DNA of 64,000 nt from Pogostemon cablin (Eukaryota > Streptophyta > Magnoliopsida > Lamiales > Lamiaceae): the NCBI GenBank assembly GCA_023678885.1, contig CM043009.1, positions 20,267,117 to 20,331,116 on the forward strand, in the 5' to 3' direction. Shown here one piece after another: positions 21,523 through 34,804 of the stretch. Under the pieces are notes generated by a model. It had not been told where the DNA came from. It searched no databases and saw nothing but the letters and a program-made list of their open reading frames with translations. The stretch's first letter is position 1, and each line of letters starts with the position of its first letter. Both the position numbers and the translations under genes were made by a program.

Positions 21523-23171
21523 TGTTGAGAGTGAAATTTCACGTGATTTAGGTCTCACATTACACCATTTTTTATAGAATGTGGCCATGATTTTGGGTAG
21601 AATTGAGTGATTTTCATATCTTACATAATTAAGATGCTACTAAGGTGTTTTGTTGAGTTTTGAAGGGTAAAACAGGATCAAAAGTTGAAAGTTGGAATGA
21701 AGAGTGAAAGTGTGAAGGAATGGTGAAAAGACACGTCCACTTGAATAATTTTTCTGTGTTCGTGTAGAAGTCCAAATTAATCATGTGATATATTTTTGGA
21801 AAGCCACGGAAGAGAGGATCGTTTTGGCGCAAAAATCACTCAAATTGGAGTCCGTATGAGGAAGTTATGTTCGAAACAGTGAGACTGCGCAGCTGCCAAC
21901 GGGAATTTCCGAAAATTTCCGAAAATTAGCCAATTTTAGCTATTTCTTAGAGCACAATTCTTTCCTTATCTCATTCCTTTCTTTGAGCACAATTCTTTCC
22001 TTATCTCATTCCTTTCTCACACTTATATATATCTCACATCATTATTCATAAGAGACACCACCCTCCACAAGGGGATTACCCCCTACCATCCATCATCTAC
22101 CATTATCCATATCCATCCCATCATCCATCCATATCAAAGGGGATTCAAGGGCTATTCAAGAGGAAGATCAGTCAATCGGAGAGACGGAGAAGGAATCTAA
22201 GACAACTCCAACACTAGGGTTTTTCTATTCCTTTCTTTAATTTTCTTTTGTCTTGATTTTTGGTATGAATTGCTTAGCCATGAGTGTTGCTTGTGACCTC
22301 ATGGGCTAATTTTATATACAGTTCTAGGGTTTGATGGATTGATTTAATTGATTTGGGGATTTAGACCAAAGATTGAGATTTTATGCAGTTGAACTTTTGA
22401 TTTTACTTATTTTACTAAGACATGTTAATCTGCTTCGTAACGTCTTCATAATATATTCATGACATCCGCTATAATGCTTGGATTATTGTGTTAGCTTGTG
22501 TGCATTCATGATTGGTATTGTCTATCTGTTAGGGATTAGAGTAGCTCCGCTATAAGCACTTTAATTTCATGAACTGGTTAATCAAATACTTGATTAGTTT
22601 AGTGGAACAATGCAATTAGACAATCAAGTAGGAAGTGAATAGAACCTTGTAGTAATTCCAGAAAATATCTTGTTAGTCGAACTTACCATCCGGAGGTATT
22701 GTTGTTCGCTGGATTAGTATCTAGGAATAAGGCTTGGTAATATTTGCGCACCTTAGGATTCAAACCAGATTATACTGTTAGCTTAGAATCGAATCATATT
22801 CGGTGGGATAACAGTGATATGTGGTGTATTTTCAGTGAAACTGCATGAATGAACAATCGTAAGTTTAATAACCCAAATTGATTGGTCTCTACCTGATACC
22901 TTAGAACTGTTCGTCATCTCTTGATTAGAAACTTGCTTTTATTTTTATTGCTTTTTAATTAATTTAGTTATTTATATTTTCAGTAATTTAGATAATTAAT
23001 TCACTACAAACATTGGAAATTGGTTACTCAATTCTGATTAATTAGTAGTTCATAGTAAAATAAATAATTAACTGTCTCAGTGGGATCGATAATTTAACTT
23101 GGGTACTTGCTGCTACAATTAACATCCTTACACTTGAGGATTAAATTATAGTGCGTAGAAAAACCCTATCA
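21523..23171 (+). repeat. 5' LTR of the truncated element
   Basis: Begins TGTTGAGAGTGAAATTTC and ends AACCCTATCA (1,649 bases). A TATATATATC box lies near 22,025, and just before it a 35-base segment (GAGCACAATTCTTTCC...) is tandemly duplicated (about 21,952-22,016). The end has TACACTTGAGGATTAA like its relatives. Confidence 0.9.
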
Positions 23172-23177
23172 AGTTTT

Positions 23178-23197
23178 TGGCGCCGTTGTGCCGGGGA
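23178..23197 (+). other. Primer-binding site with one-base insertion
   Basis: TGGCGCCGTTGTGCCGGGGA: the tRNA-Asp complement with an extra T between GTTG and CCGGGG. The first ten bases, which matter most for priming, are intact. Confidence 0.8.
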
Positions 23198-23300
23198 CAG
23201 TTTAATTGTTTATTTTTCTTTTATTGCTAATTTAATTAGGATATATATATTTAATTTTTTAGATTTATTTAAACACGTTTTTTTCTCTTTGAATAAAGAG

Positions 23301-23936
23301 ATGCAGTGGCCTACAGATAAGCAGCAATGCAAGTCTGTGGAAGTAGTAGAGGACTTCACCCTGCCTGATGCAGAGTTTGAGAGTTTATCTAACGATGAAT
23401 GTATTGACTATCTTGAGAAGTTACTTACATTAGGTGATGCCAGGGATGATCAGATAAGAAAGACCACTGCTGACATAGTGAATCAGAATAAGAAGTCCAC
23501 TGTTAAAGAGGAGATGCAGCCTGCTGCTAAGGAAGAGAAGCATGAGAGCCAAAGAGTTGAAGTGGTAGAGGAGATCGCAGGACCAGGCGTATTTCTTACT
23601 TTTCCTACTACTAACTCTAATGTGATATTTGATAATCTTTTAGTTGCAGTAAAGATGGATGATCCATATCTGAAGCCTCCGAACATACCTCCGGATTTTT
23701 ATTCTTATATTGATGTTGAAAATTCTAACTTGTTTGATCCTTATTTTGCTACGCAGGTTGAGCCTGCAATTGAATGGAAGATTGACAAGAAGGAATCAAG
23801 CCAGTCATGGGGGGAAAAGAATTTAAAGAGTCATATTTCAGTGACAAAGAAGGGTGAGATGGTTAGTACAGAAAATAAGAGAGGATGGAAGTACTTGAAA
23901 GTAAAGATGAGAGAAGACTATCATCCGATCCAGTAG
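23301..23936 (+). CDS. Orphan ORF in a non-autonomous Athila-type element
   Basis: A 211-codon frame from MQWPTDKQQC to EDYHPIQ. The upstream frame is also open but is PBS and leader sequence, so the first internal ATG is preferred. The product is strongly charged (Lys/Glu-rich, VKEEMQPAAKEEKHESQ) with a more ordered middle (PYLKPPNIPPDFYSYIDVEN). I see no gag helices, CCHC knuckle, protease, RT or integrase motif, so I do not assign it a function. It occupies the place of gag-pol between PBS and the internal polypurine-like tract and ends about 170 bases before that tract. It could be a remnant of a gag-pol part I do not recognise, or captured host sequence. Confidence 0.5.
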   Translation: MQWPTDKQQCKSVEVVEDFTLPDAEFESLSNDECIDYLEKLLTLGDARDDQIRKTTADIVNQNKKSTVKEEMQPAAKEEKHESQRVEVVEEIAGPGVFLTFPTTNSNVIFDNLLVAVKMDDPYLKPPNIPPDFYSYIDVENSNLFDPYFATQVEPAIEWKIDKKESSQSWGEKNLKSHISVTKKGEMVSTENKRGWKYLKVKMREDYHPIQ

Positions 23937-24610
23937 TTGAAAAGAGGTATCCCGTCGTGACTCTCCGACGTTAAACATGAGCGCTTGTTGGGGGCTGTCC
24001 CTTCCGTTTTATTGCTTTTATATGTCTGTGTTGGTGTAGGAGTTTTATTAGGTGTTGCTTGACTGCGGTATATACTTCTTTGCAAACTTAGTTTCTCACT
24101 TCGTTTAATCTAAGTTTGGGGGGGTAACGTACATACCTTGTCTTGCAGTGTCGAAATAGAATTTTTGCATTGTGTTGTTGCTTGGAGGGTCGATTTTTTG
24201 CGGATTTTTAATATTTTCAATTTATTTGATGATGTTGAGGGTTCGATTTTTTTGCGATTTTCCAGGTTTCATGTTGTTTTTGTTTGTGTTTATTTGTTTT
24301 GTGTTAATCCTAGTGTTGGTGTAGTCGATTTATGGTTCTCTAGGATGATTTTCTGATTTTTCATGGCACTTGATTATATGTGTGATTGTGTTTGAGAAGC
24401 AGTTTGAGATTATGCTTGGATATTGAGATACTTGAAATTTATTTATGTGCATGAAAGATTACCTATGTAACTTTATTAGGATTGCTCGTTCATTCCTATA
24501 GCCATGTGAGATTTTGAGCCTTTTGAAATCATTCCTATAGCTATATATTACAATAGTTCATTCTTTCAAATCATTCAAAGTACAGGTCAAATATAATTTT
24601 TATTTAATAT

Positions 24611-25630
24611 TTAAATTAATGTGTGAAATTTATTTTTGAAATTTTGTATTTTATTTTAATTTTTTATTCAATTATGAGTGAGGCTTGTGTGCACCCGATG
24701 GCACACCGTGTGCTTTTAGAATTTAATATTATGGGTAAGGGTACATCGTTTTGTTCTAAAGGTTATACACTTTAATTAGTAAAATTACATTATTTTATCC
24801 TAAATGATATATATTTTTTATTAATAATTTTATTTTTCTTCAGAAAATAAATAATACACATCTTTATACTAAATTATATAGATTATAATCATAACTTTTC
24901 ACTTTATTTATTTTCTAAAAATACTAAAATAATCCATAAAGTTTTTTAAATGGAAAATGAAAATATTTTTTCTTAAACAATTTAGAGCAGCAAATGTAAA
25001 ACCAATCTTGTAACGGAATGAGTACCATTTGATCCTCGGGTAGATACTCATAAAATTTAAGACATTTTTCTTTAGGAATATCTTTTTTTTTTAAATTTTT
25101 TTTTTTAATCTTTGATACATCCTAATTATATTGATCAACCCAATATGGATCCATAATCCGTACATTTGAACGCATGAGAGTAATTAGAGTTTCATCAATC
25201 ACACACAGTTATATATGTGTATATATCAGAATCTTAAAGTTGTTTTCAAGAAAACATACACAACGGTGAGGATCAAGTAAAACACAACACCAGAGACAGA
25301 AGAACCAAAGTTGCTCATAAGGTATAATTATTATTATATATGGATTGTGATGACAATGGAGAGCGAAATTAACTAACTTACTGCTAATTCATTCATCCTC
25401 TTTTGTCTGTCTAATCGGATTTACAATCTGTCAATGGCATCCCCTACTCCATCTCAATGCTCAAACGCAGCCGATCCGCTCGGCTTACATAGGTTTATGC
25501 CAACCTCATCACTCACTCACCACAACACGAAAACTAGCTCCTCGTGATGAGAGTCGATTCTAATAACTCTTAATTATCAACTATGCAGATACATACACAG
25601 GGTCAGCATAGAGGGAACCTGATTCGATGA
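24611..25630. other. Intergenic, downstream of ALY; one MITE-like terminus
   Basis: AT-rich and non-coding. GAGTGAGGCTTGTGTGCACC at 24,675-24,694 closely matches, in inverted orientation, the right terminus of the 196-base MITE at 54,565-54,760. No second end or target duplication was found. The last 300 bases should include the 3' UTR of the minus-strand ALY gene. Confidence 0.4.
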
Positions 25631-28600
25631 TTAAGTAGGTATGAGTGCCAATATTTGGTTCTTGATGATGCCTACACACTTCTGTATTTCAGTATAGACG
25701 GGGAGGTTCTGAGAACTGCGTGGCTGTAAATTTGTAACTGCAGAGTCGAGTATCTGTGCCACCTCGGCGGGAGGGAACTGCCGTTCTGTACACTTCTGTG
25801 ATTGTAAAAATTATTTTGAGTCAGAAGACAAGGAAAATATAGTGTGTGTATATATATATGACTTGTTTTGCTTTCTTTTTATACTTCACCTGAATCATAA
25901 GCAAAGTTGTTACGCATTTTGTGATCAGCTCTGATGGAATTTGTACCTCAATGTCGGATACATTTGCTGATTTAGGATCAGTTCTCTGCAAGGATTTTCA
26001 GATCACAAAAGAATATTTTAATGGATCATGACAGAATGAAAAGGCATGGGATATGAAGCTGGTGTAGAAGACTCACCACTGGCACACTTGCATCGTCCAG
26101 ATGTTCGTTTACATAGTCTATAGCTTCCTCCTTCTCAATGGTATCCTCCCTACTTTTGAGTGACGATATTGCCTATAAAGGTATGATAAGATTCCTCAAA
26201 AATCACAGAAAGTTGATATACTTACACAAGAAAAAGATGAGATAGAATTCAGTACTTCTTCAGTTATTTGTAATGCTCAACTTTATAAAAGATGATTAAA
26301 TTGGTGAAGTCAGTAATTATAATGAATCACACAAAAAATGGGGAGACTTAAACCCACAAATTGAAATGTTTACCTGCATAGCTACATCCACCATCGTTCG
26401 AGCTTTTGTTCTAGAACTATCCATGATTTCATTGACATGTGATCCAACTTCCTGAGTTTGACATACAGGGTGATCAAAAGAACTCAATGTGCTACCTGGA
26501 TCAGCAAGATTTGTCACTGGCCTTGTGAGAGGATACTTTCCTTGATAAGTGTTCCGTTCTCTCAAGCTGTGTAAAGCCAAAGAAACCTGCCAATGGAGAT
26601 TATGTTTGAAGATCATTTTCTAATACAACAAAATTTAGCTCAAATAAACTAATGTTTAATTCAGTTCTCTTGTATACGTGTTCATTGGCTTCATTCAATT
26701 GTATGAGTACAGCAGCATATTGCTTTTTAAATGACTCTGAATCCTTCAAAGGATAATCCCCATCCTGATTTTCCAACACATCATCATTCATGCGTTTCAA
26801 CTCGAGAACAACAGCCTCCTGCAAGCAATAAGTAATAATAGTATAATACGACATTGGCCCACAGTTATAATCCAATTGCTGAGACATAAAGAAAGATTCC
26901 AGTTTCCATAATTAAAGCCCGAGAAAATAAACGAGCAGCATTTGCCAAAGCAACAAAGAACAGTTTCAAAATCTATTTGTAGATCAATGAACAAGCCATA
27001 ATATTTTAGCACCCATGTTTTTTTTTTATTTAATTCTTTGAAATATATATACTCATTTTAATTATTAATCATCATATAATATTTTGAGCACATTTAAATT
27101 TCTCATCAGTGCATGAACATAACCCAATATTTGATTCTAGAATCTTGATCAAAAGGAAGCCTATGAGAGCAACACTCCTCCTCCCTTCCCAATTTAAAAT
27201 AATTTCATTCTAGAGCTGACTTTCTAAATCAGATATCATATTTAAGGTAATAAATCATTTCCTTCTCAAAGAGAATTATAACTCACCTTATGGTATATTC
27301 ACCACTTAAGTCTCCTAGATTAACACCTTAATCATCCCCACTATAAAAAGGATGTTAAGAACCACCTTTCTCACACAAAATATTCAGCTGTTTCTCCAGG
27401 GTAATGACCCCCTATCTATTTCCTAGATTTTCAAAAGCCTCTCAAACCTACTGCAAATTTCTTAATGTTCAATACATTATCCATCCGATATTCAAAACAT
27501 CCCCTAATAAATTTCTTTAACATTAATTATAAATTTAGATATTTTCATAAAATTGGTATGCAGACATACAATCTAAGTAAAAGGTGCTGACTGAGGTAAA
27601 CAATAAACTGAACAGGTTGCCAGGCTGGTATACCTTTTTATCAAGAGCGCGGGTCAGCTGCGCTAGAGCTTGAATGTCAGCTTCTTTTGCCTGGACATGA
27701 GCTCGTGCACTAGGCTGAGTATATGATGCCTGCTGGTAGGTTGCAGAATCAGCAGATCCCATCCTTGTTGGCACATTAGAAGAAACCTGGTGAAGAGAAT
27801 CTTGAGATACTACTGTTCAAAAATAATTTATAGCTTCTACTAGGGAGGACGAAAACATTGGCCCCAAATGTATAACAAGACATGTAGAGGATGCAATAAT
27901 TAGTAAATGATGTGCTCAATCAATAGCTACAGAGAGTCAATACATAACTCCGGACATAGGTATATAAAATATAAAATTATCAAAATCTTAATGCATCATC
28001 ATCATTAGAACAATGTGATCCAGCCAGCAAATGACAATTAACAATAGTTTAAAAACACTCCAGTAGAATTAATATCAAAATGTTGGCAGGGTGGAATGCC
28101 TAAGGATTCAAAACGTATGCAGAAAATGAATATTAAACCAGTGAGTGAATCATACCTTTGTCTGGTTCAGCAAACCAGCAGAATTAGCAAATGATGAGAA
28201 TTGAGGAATACCATCAACACCATCCAGATTGTCACTAGGAGAAAGCTTAATGTAATCTTTAGCCAGTCCAATATCTTTAAGTTCATTGAAATTCTCAAAA
28301 AACTTATCAACTGGAACAGTGTGCCTTCCAAGCAACGTAGGCATATTCTCATAAGGATTCACTGGCATGCAGTCAATGTCCTGCCAAGGAAATGATGGCT
28401 TAATCACTTTAAAGAAAGTCCATGAGAAAAAAGAAACAGACATGAGTTATTTGGATACAACTTTAAACACTAAAGCAGCAGCTAGAATAGATGGATGTTT
28501 CTTTAGATTCTTTCTCACTAAATATTGTAGACCAAATAACTGTCTCTAGCCAGACATAAGGTAACACTAGAATATGACCAAGCAGATAAATGGCATTTGA

Positions 28601-31600
28601 TATGCTATAGAAGTAAGATGAAGACATGCAATTGCACAATTTATAAAAAAAATATTGCTGATACAACGAAGAACTTGAATCAAGTGATATCCAAAATGCA
28701 ACTTATAAGAAGGCTTAATAGCATAACCTACTAACCATGACAAATTCAACCCCCAACTCGTGACGGTCAAATTGAACACGACACTTGGAGTGATCAACAG
28801 TTAGCACACTTCCATCATGAATCTCTCTTGTTTTTGGATGAATGGCGATGACACGCTGTCCAACTGATAAAGGCCTTGCAAGGTCAGTTGGCAGTCCATC
28901 TCTAAAACCTTCACGGAGCTCAGTGTAATGTTTTCTAACAGAATCTCGATATTGATTGAGCTTCTCCTTTTCTTCCTTCAGGAACTGCTCTGAAAATCGC
29001 CGCGGTTTACCAAGTGAACTGTTTGAACATTACAGAAAACCAGTAATCATTGTCAAGCTGGTGCATGGTTTAGATATCAACAGCACAAAATTTGAACTAT
29101 TAAGAGATAAAAACATATAATATACCTTCTTATCACACCCCATTCAACACGAGTTAATCTCGGAACATGACCCAGTCCAACATGATAAAGATACTCAATA
29201 AACTCCCTCTTTGCAAACCATGGATAATCAATGGCACTGTAGAACCACTCATAAGTGCACCATCTCCTTAGACGCTGGTTAGACAAACATGCAGAAAGTT
29301 CCTATTCAACAAAAATGATAAAAGAAATTAACATTTGAATTATCAAACTACTGGATAAAAATTGAAGATAACCACCTTAAATTTGAATGCTGCATCTGTG
29401 ACTGAACCAAAAGAAGGTTTACTCTCATCACTAGAGACTCTTTCAAGAAATTTCGAATCTTTCTGAAACTGTGGTTTTTTTATATTCATCTTACGCCGGC
29501 TCCTTACTTTAGTAGGTAAATTAACCTGGTTAGTCCCAGGAACCTGTACGGCTGATTGGGCAGAATCACTCCCTTCTTTCCGTAGATCAGCACTGGAAGA
29601 ATTATCGGACATTTTCATCAGCTTTGGCGGACTGCCTTGGGAAGATTTCTTGATCTTGGTAGTTGTTTTCTTTCCTACATCTCCAGTCTAAGGAAAGTAA
29701 AATTATAATCCAATGAGCTCTCAACCATAGTTGTTAAAGGAGTGCCTTGGGCGCGCCTAAGGCGCTCAGGCTCAGGGGTCTGCGCCTAGATTGTTGATTT
29801 TTTGCTATTCCAGGCTCATGCATCAAAGGCACGCGCCTAGATGTTTAGGGGCGCCTCTTTAACATCTTGTTTTTTTCTTCTTTTTTTTTTAAGTTTTTTG
29901 AAATTGCTACTCAATTATTAAAGGGTTTATACATTTTTAAGATAAAAATGGACAGCCCACTTATAAAATGATATAAATAGAGAATTAGGGTTAGGGTTTT
30001 AGTACTTGAACTTTCAAAACAAAGACAAAAAGGTGGGCTGCCTTCACCTCCACCGCCTACCACCACCATCTGCCGCCTACTTGAACTTTATTTGTGTGTA
30101 TGTTTTATGTGTTATAATGCTATTATGAGTTATTATGTATCATTATGTGATGTTATGTGATTTTTATCTTAGTTTAGATAGGTAATATGATTGTAAGTAG
30201 GATATATTTGTGTATATACATTGTAAATTCAGTTTTGGGCAAAATGTAGCTCAGGCGCGCGCCTCAGGCGCGAGCCTAGGGGTCCGTGCGCCTAGGTCCG
30301 CCTCTCGCTTTTAACAACTATGCTCTCAACTAGAGGAGGACACCACTTGGGAAACTGTTATCCTATTTGATAATTTAGAAAAAGAAAGTGTACATTGTGT
30401 ACAATAAAAGAAAAAAAATAAAAAGCAAACGAGAAGAGAGTAGTTTAAACTAATAGCAGGGCAAGACTGTAAGTAGAACATTACAAAAAATCAACAAAAA
30501 CAGAATGAGTATTTAATCTCGAGTTTCTAAAATTTCAGAAATTTGAAAACTGAGAATAAAAAACGAGGTTGTCAAAATGAGAGATTTAAAAGCCTCACTA
30601 GTTACACTGCTCAAATAAATGTTAGAAACAAATATGATTATGCAAAATGTAAAGTACCTCAATGCCTGGAGATTTAATCAAATGAATATCCGTATGAACT
30701 TCAGTTTTCTGATTCTGCAGATATATACAAGTGTAAACTAACCATGCAAAGATTTTTACTCAAAATAATGATAACAATGAAAGAGAAAGTACAAGCCTTC
30801 TTACTTTCGACACTTGCATCTTCTGTTTTTTTCTTGTTATTTTGGGAAATCGATAGGCCTCCTGGTTTTCTTCAGGAACAGAACTAACATATAAAGCAGA
30901 ACCTTTTCCAGGTTTCAATGTTTTGCCGGTCACAATGTCAGAACTTGATATTAGATGGCCTTTCATTCTAACACCCGAGGATCTACGTTTTTCTCTTGAT
31001 TGGTTAGCTGGCAGAGCATCTAGTGGTACAGACTCATCAAAATGATCATCGTGTTCATCTTTAAACTGCACCCTTGATTCTGATCGGACAAAATAGTTGA
31101 AACAACAAAGAACCATTAAATGTTATTCATAATGAGAATATGATGACGGAGATGTCAAATAACAAATTTTTTTGCAGGTATTCCCTCGGTCCCAAATTAA
31201 CTGCAACAATTACTCCTGTTCAATGTTCCAAGATAAGACATTTTTTTCATGATGAAAATTTCATTAATACGACTCTAAACCAGCATTTTGAAGATCAATA
31301 TGATATAATAAAAATACTCAGAGTTTAAGGGATGTTTGGTTGAGTACTTCAACCAAGGAATGGGACCCTCTCAAACCAACACCCTTTCAATACCTATTCC
31401 CCTTCCCATTCCCTTCCATTATACCAAACACCCCCTTGCTCTTTCTAAATCCTTATCCAAAAATACTTCAAGGTCAAGTGAGGCCAAAAATAAAATGAAA
31501 AAGTGGAAGTTCATGAGATGAGAAGCATAACATCATCCAATTAGAAAAAAAAAATTCAAATTATCTTTTCCCAAAAAAAAGAACTTGAAAATTCCAAAAC

Positions 31601-34600
31601 ATTGAATGCTTATTAATAGAACAAACATACACCAGATGTGAATTTAGAAAATTGAAGACTGCCAGAATTTTACCTTTGGTAAAACTTGTCTTTTTATGCA
31701 CTCTGACTAATAAAAATCTTAAGATTTCGTAATTCTAGGTCAATTGTGTTATTTAGATTGAGTATTATAGATTTATAGGACAAATATTATCAATACAAGA
31801 ATGGCAGGCTAAGAAAGTAGATAGTTGCACTTATTTAATTGCATGCAAAGGCAGCCAAGGAACCAAATTGCAATATGGCAGCAAAACTTAGCCTTAACAA
31901 TTTATCTGAAAGACAGGAACTAGATCACATTACCATCTTCATTTTCTGTTGGCATCATCAATGACAAATCAGCAAGAGTTTGCAGCGCATCAAATGCAGG
32001 GCCTTCATCTACAAAGATACAATATATCTTAATCTTGAATTACAAGAGTACACAGAAATCAGAATTGTAAATCGTATATGTTAATTATGATGCCACTTCC
32101 TATACTACAATATTACCAAAGAAATCATCACAAGGAACTAAACCATAGCACAAATGTTAAACCTCCCCAGTGCCAACCAAGACATTAGTGTACTCAGATG
32201 AAACATCTACACATTGATCAGATACTAAACATGGTATCTGATCAATATCTATTCAAATTGAAAATCACTAAGCGAAATGTATCAAGTTTTATATAGATTG
32301 AAGGACATTACCAGCAAAAAGAGTTGGAGAACATCACATACACTATGTAACTTAATAATGAAAGCAAGCAAGTTCTCCCAGGTATCACTTGCTTTTCTAT
32401 AAAAGCTAATTTCTAATTAGCAATTAATCATGGCAGATTATGGTAGTCATCTTAAAAGATAAAGGAAAATGGAGCTTCATTATAGTTAATTAGCCAGCAT
32501 AATAGCATATGAATAAATAAACAATCCAATAGACAAATAAAGACTTGAAGCCAATTATAGAAAATATGCAAAGATGCACCACACCTTTTCTAAAAAGAAC
32601 CTTTTTGCTCTTCTTTCTTTGCATGGGGGATCTAGATATCTTGTTATCGTTAACCTCTACATCAAACATGCCTCTCATTGCACCTAACCGTTGACCTTCC
32701 TCTGTTCCACTGCATTCTTCCTTAATGTCGTCCAAATGACTCTCAATTTTATCATCAACTTCAGTTTTTCTCCCATCAAGTTTTTTCCCCTTCTCCCTCA
32801 GTGGACCAGTCCCCGGGGACTTGTATCTAGGCAACTCACCAGTGTCAGCTTCTGTGCTTCCTTCTAAATCTTCTTCATCCGAGTCAGTTTCCATGAGCTT
32901 GGCACTTGACATTTCTGCTGCAGATTGCTGTAACAAATAGCAGTTCTGTAAGATGGAAAGACATGTTTTTTCAGTACAGCAGTTCAAATCATTACCTTTC
33001 TTTGAGCACGCTTAAAAGGTGATGACATGACACTTTCAGCTCTTTTATTCGGTGTTCCAGAAACCTGTGGCGAACCACCCCTTTGTGATGCCTCTGCCAA
33101 AGCTATGGCTATTTCGTGAGCTACTTCATCATCATCAGCATTAGCCTTTAATTTCAGGCCTTGCCTGGTTGGAGAAAAGTATTTCTCCCCGTAGACATTT
33201 TCATATGAAAAGGAAACAGGGAACCGTGGTGTCCGTTTCCCAACAGGACGATGTCTGCTTCCTGAAGAAAACAGAATACATTAATTTCAGAAGTGTATCA
33301 GATTGTAAACATTAAACAAGTAGTGAGGAGGGGGGGCAAAACTAAAGAGGAAGAAATGTTGTAAAATATCATGATATAAAACAATAATAATAAATAAAAT
33401 AAAAATCAAGCAATTGAAAACATAAAATTTGTCATAAAAAAATGCCCCCAATATGGTTGGTAAATGAAGGATCAAAGTTGTGCATCATTCTGAGGCACCA
33501 AAGACAATTAGGCAAAGAGAACTGAGGAATTGAGCCAGGGAAGAAAAGTAGGACATTGTGATGCACAGCTCACCTGGGTACAAATTTGTACTCTAGAGAA
33601 TACATGTAAGTGTTGAACAATATACACGCCCATAACTTTTGAAAGTTCAAAAAACATGGAGTCTCAATCATAAATTATTCAGAAGTTATGCGGCAGAGTC
33701 AAACAGACCCATCAAGGGTAATCACAGTTGTGCATATACCAAGAATTGATTTCTATAGAATCCAACATACCACCAGAACGTTTCTTTTTTAACAAGGATA
33801 AGCATCCATAATTTGACCCAATGATCGGGGAATGTGAAACATATTGATCGTCTGATGTTTTAGTGGTAGGAGGCAGCTGTACTTTCCCACGAGCGCGCTT
33901 CTGTGTCTTTCGAGATGATCCCACTCCATCATTGCTTTCTTGGTCACTGTCACTTCCTGCCTGTGATTGACATGAATAGATTGACAAACTACAACTAAGA
34001 TTTGGAAAATTCAGTGAATACTTGACATATACTACTTTACTTAATTACTTGATATCCATTTTTCCATCCCCACAAGTCTTAAAGAGTAATGACTTATCGA
34101 GTCTATTCTACGCATACATGGGAATACAAATAAGTTTTTGGGGATTGCCTGATATTTCACTAATGTTGAGATTATCTGAGCACCTCACAAAATGAAAGAC
34201 CGCACATATTTTCAGGTTAGATGAGTTCAATTAAATTATTGTCTCACCAAATTGCTATAGTGATCAGTCATCATAGCAATCAACCCAGCTGCAGAAGCAG
34301 TTCCATGTGGAAGGGATAAGTATGCCTGAAATTAAAGATACATGCAAATCAGTAGTCACATTCAATATTTGTCATTGAAAAACTAAATCCGGCCACATGT
34401 TCAAAAAACATCCACACTTTAAAAAGTCAAGTCAATGTTGGTCTAACAGAGCCCCATATTTTGTACAGGTTCAATAATCTTATTATTGCACTAAGGAAAA
34501 ATTCAGTAGAAATTTAGTTATTCATGTAATAAGAAGACATAAATGACATGGCTTTCTCCATCCACATGAATGTCTCATTTGATTGTTCTCTAATAAACTA

Positions 34601-34773
34601 TTATGGTCTTGCAACTATGCATAATGGTATGATAACTTACAGTCTTATTCATTCCACTATGACACTAAAAAGGCAAGGTCTGTTACAATTACTGAAACTA
34701 TTATTGTAGTTAAGGAGTATATACATACATACATACATACATACATACATACATACATACATACATACATACA

Positions 34774-34804
<31 letters not shown>

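Larger units (their letters stand above)
21523..24610 (+). mobile_element. Athila-related non-autonomous element, 3' end missing
   Basis: A 5' LTR (21,523-23,171), tRNA-Asp-type PBS, one orphan ORF, a polypurine-like tract at 24,110-24,125, and a tail homologous to the interior of the 4,955-10,291 element (TTGCTTGGAGGGTCGATTTTT at about 24,178; GAGATTTTGAGCCTTT at about 24,507). No 3' LTR follows; homology fades by about 24,600. It has no gag or pol. Its left end cuts the minus-strand Athila RT, but without a right end no target duplication can be checked. Confidence 0.82.
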
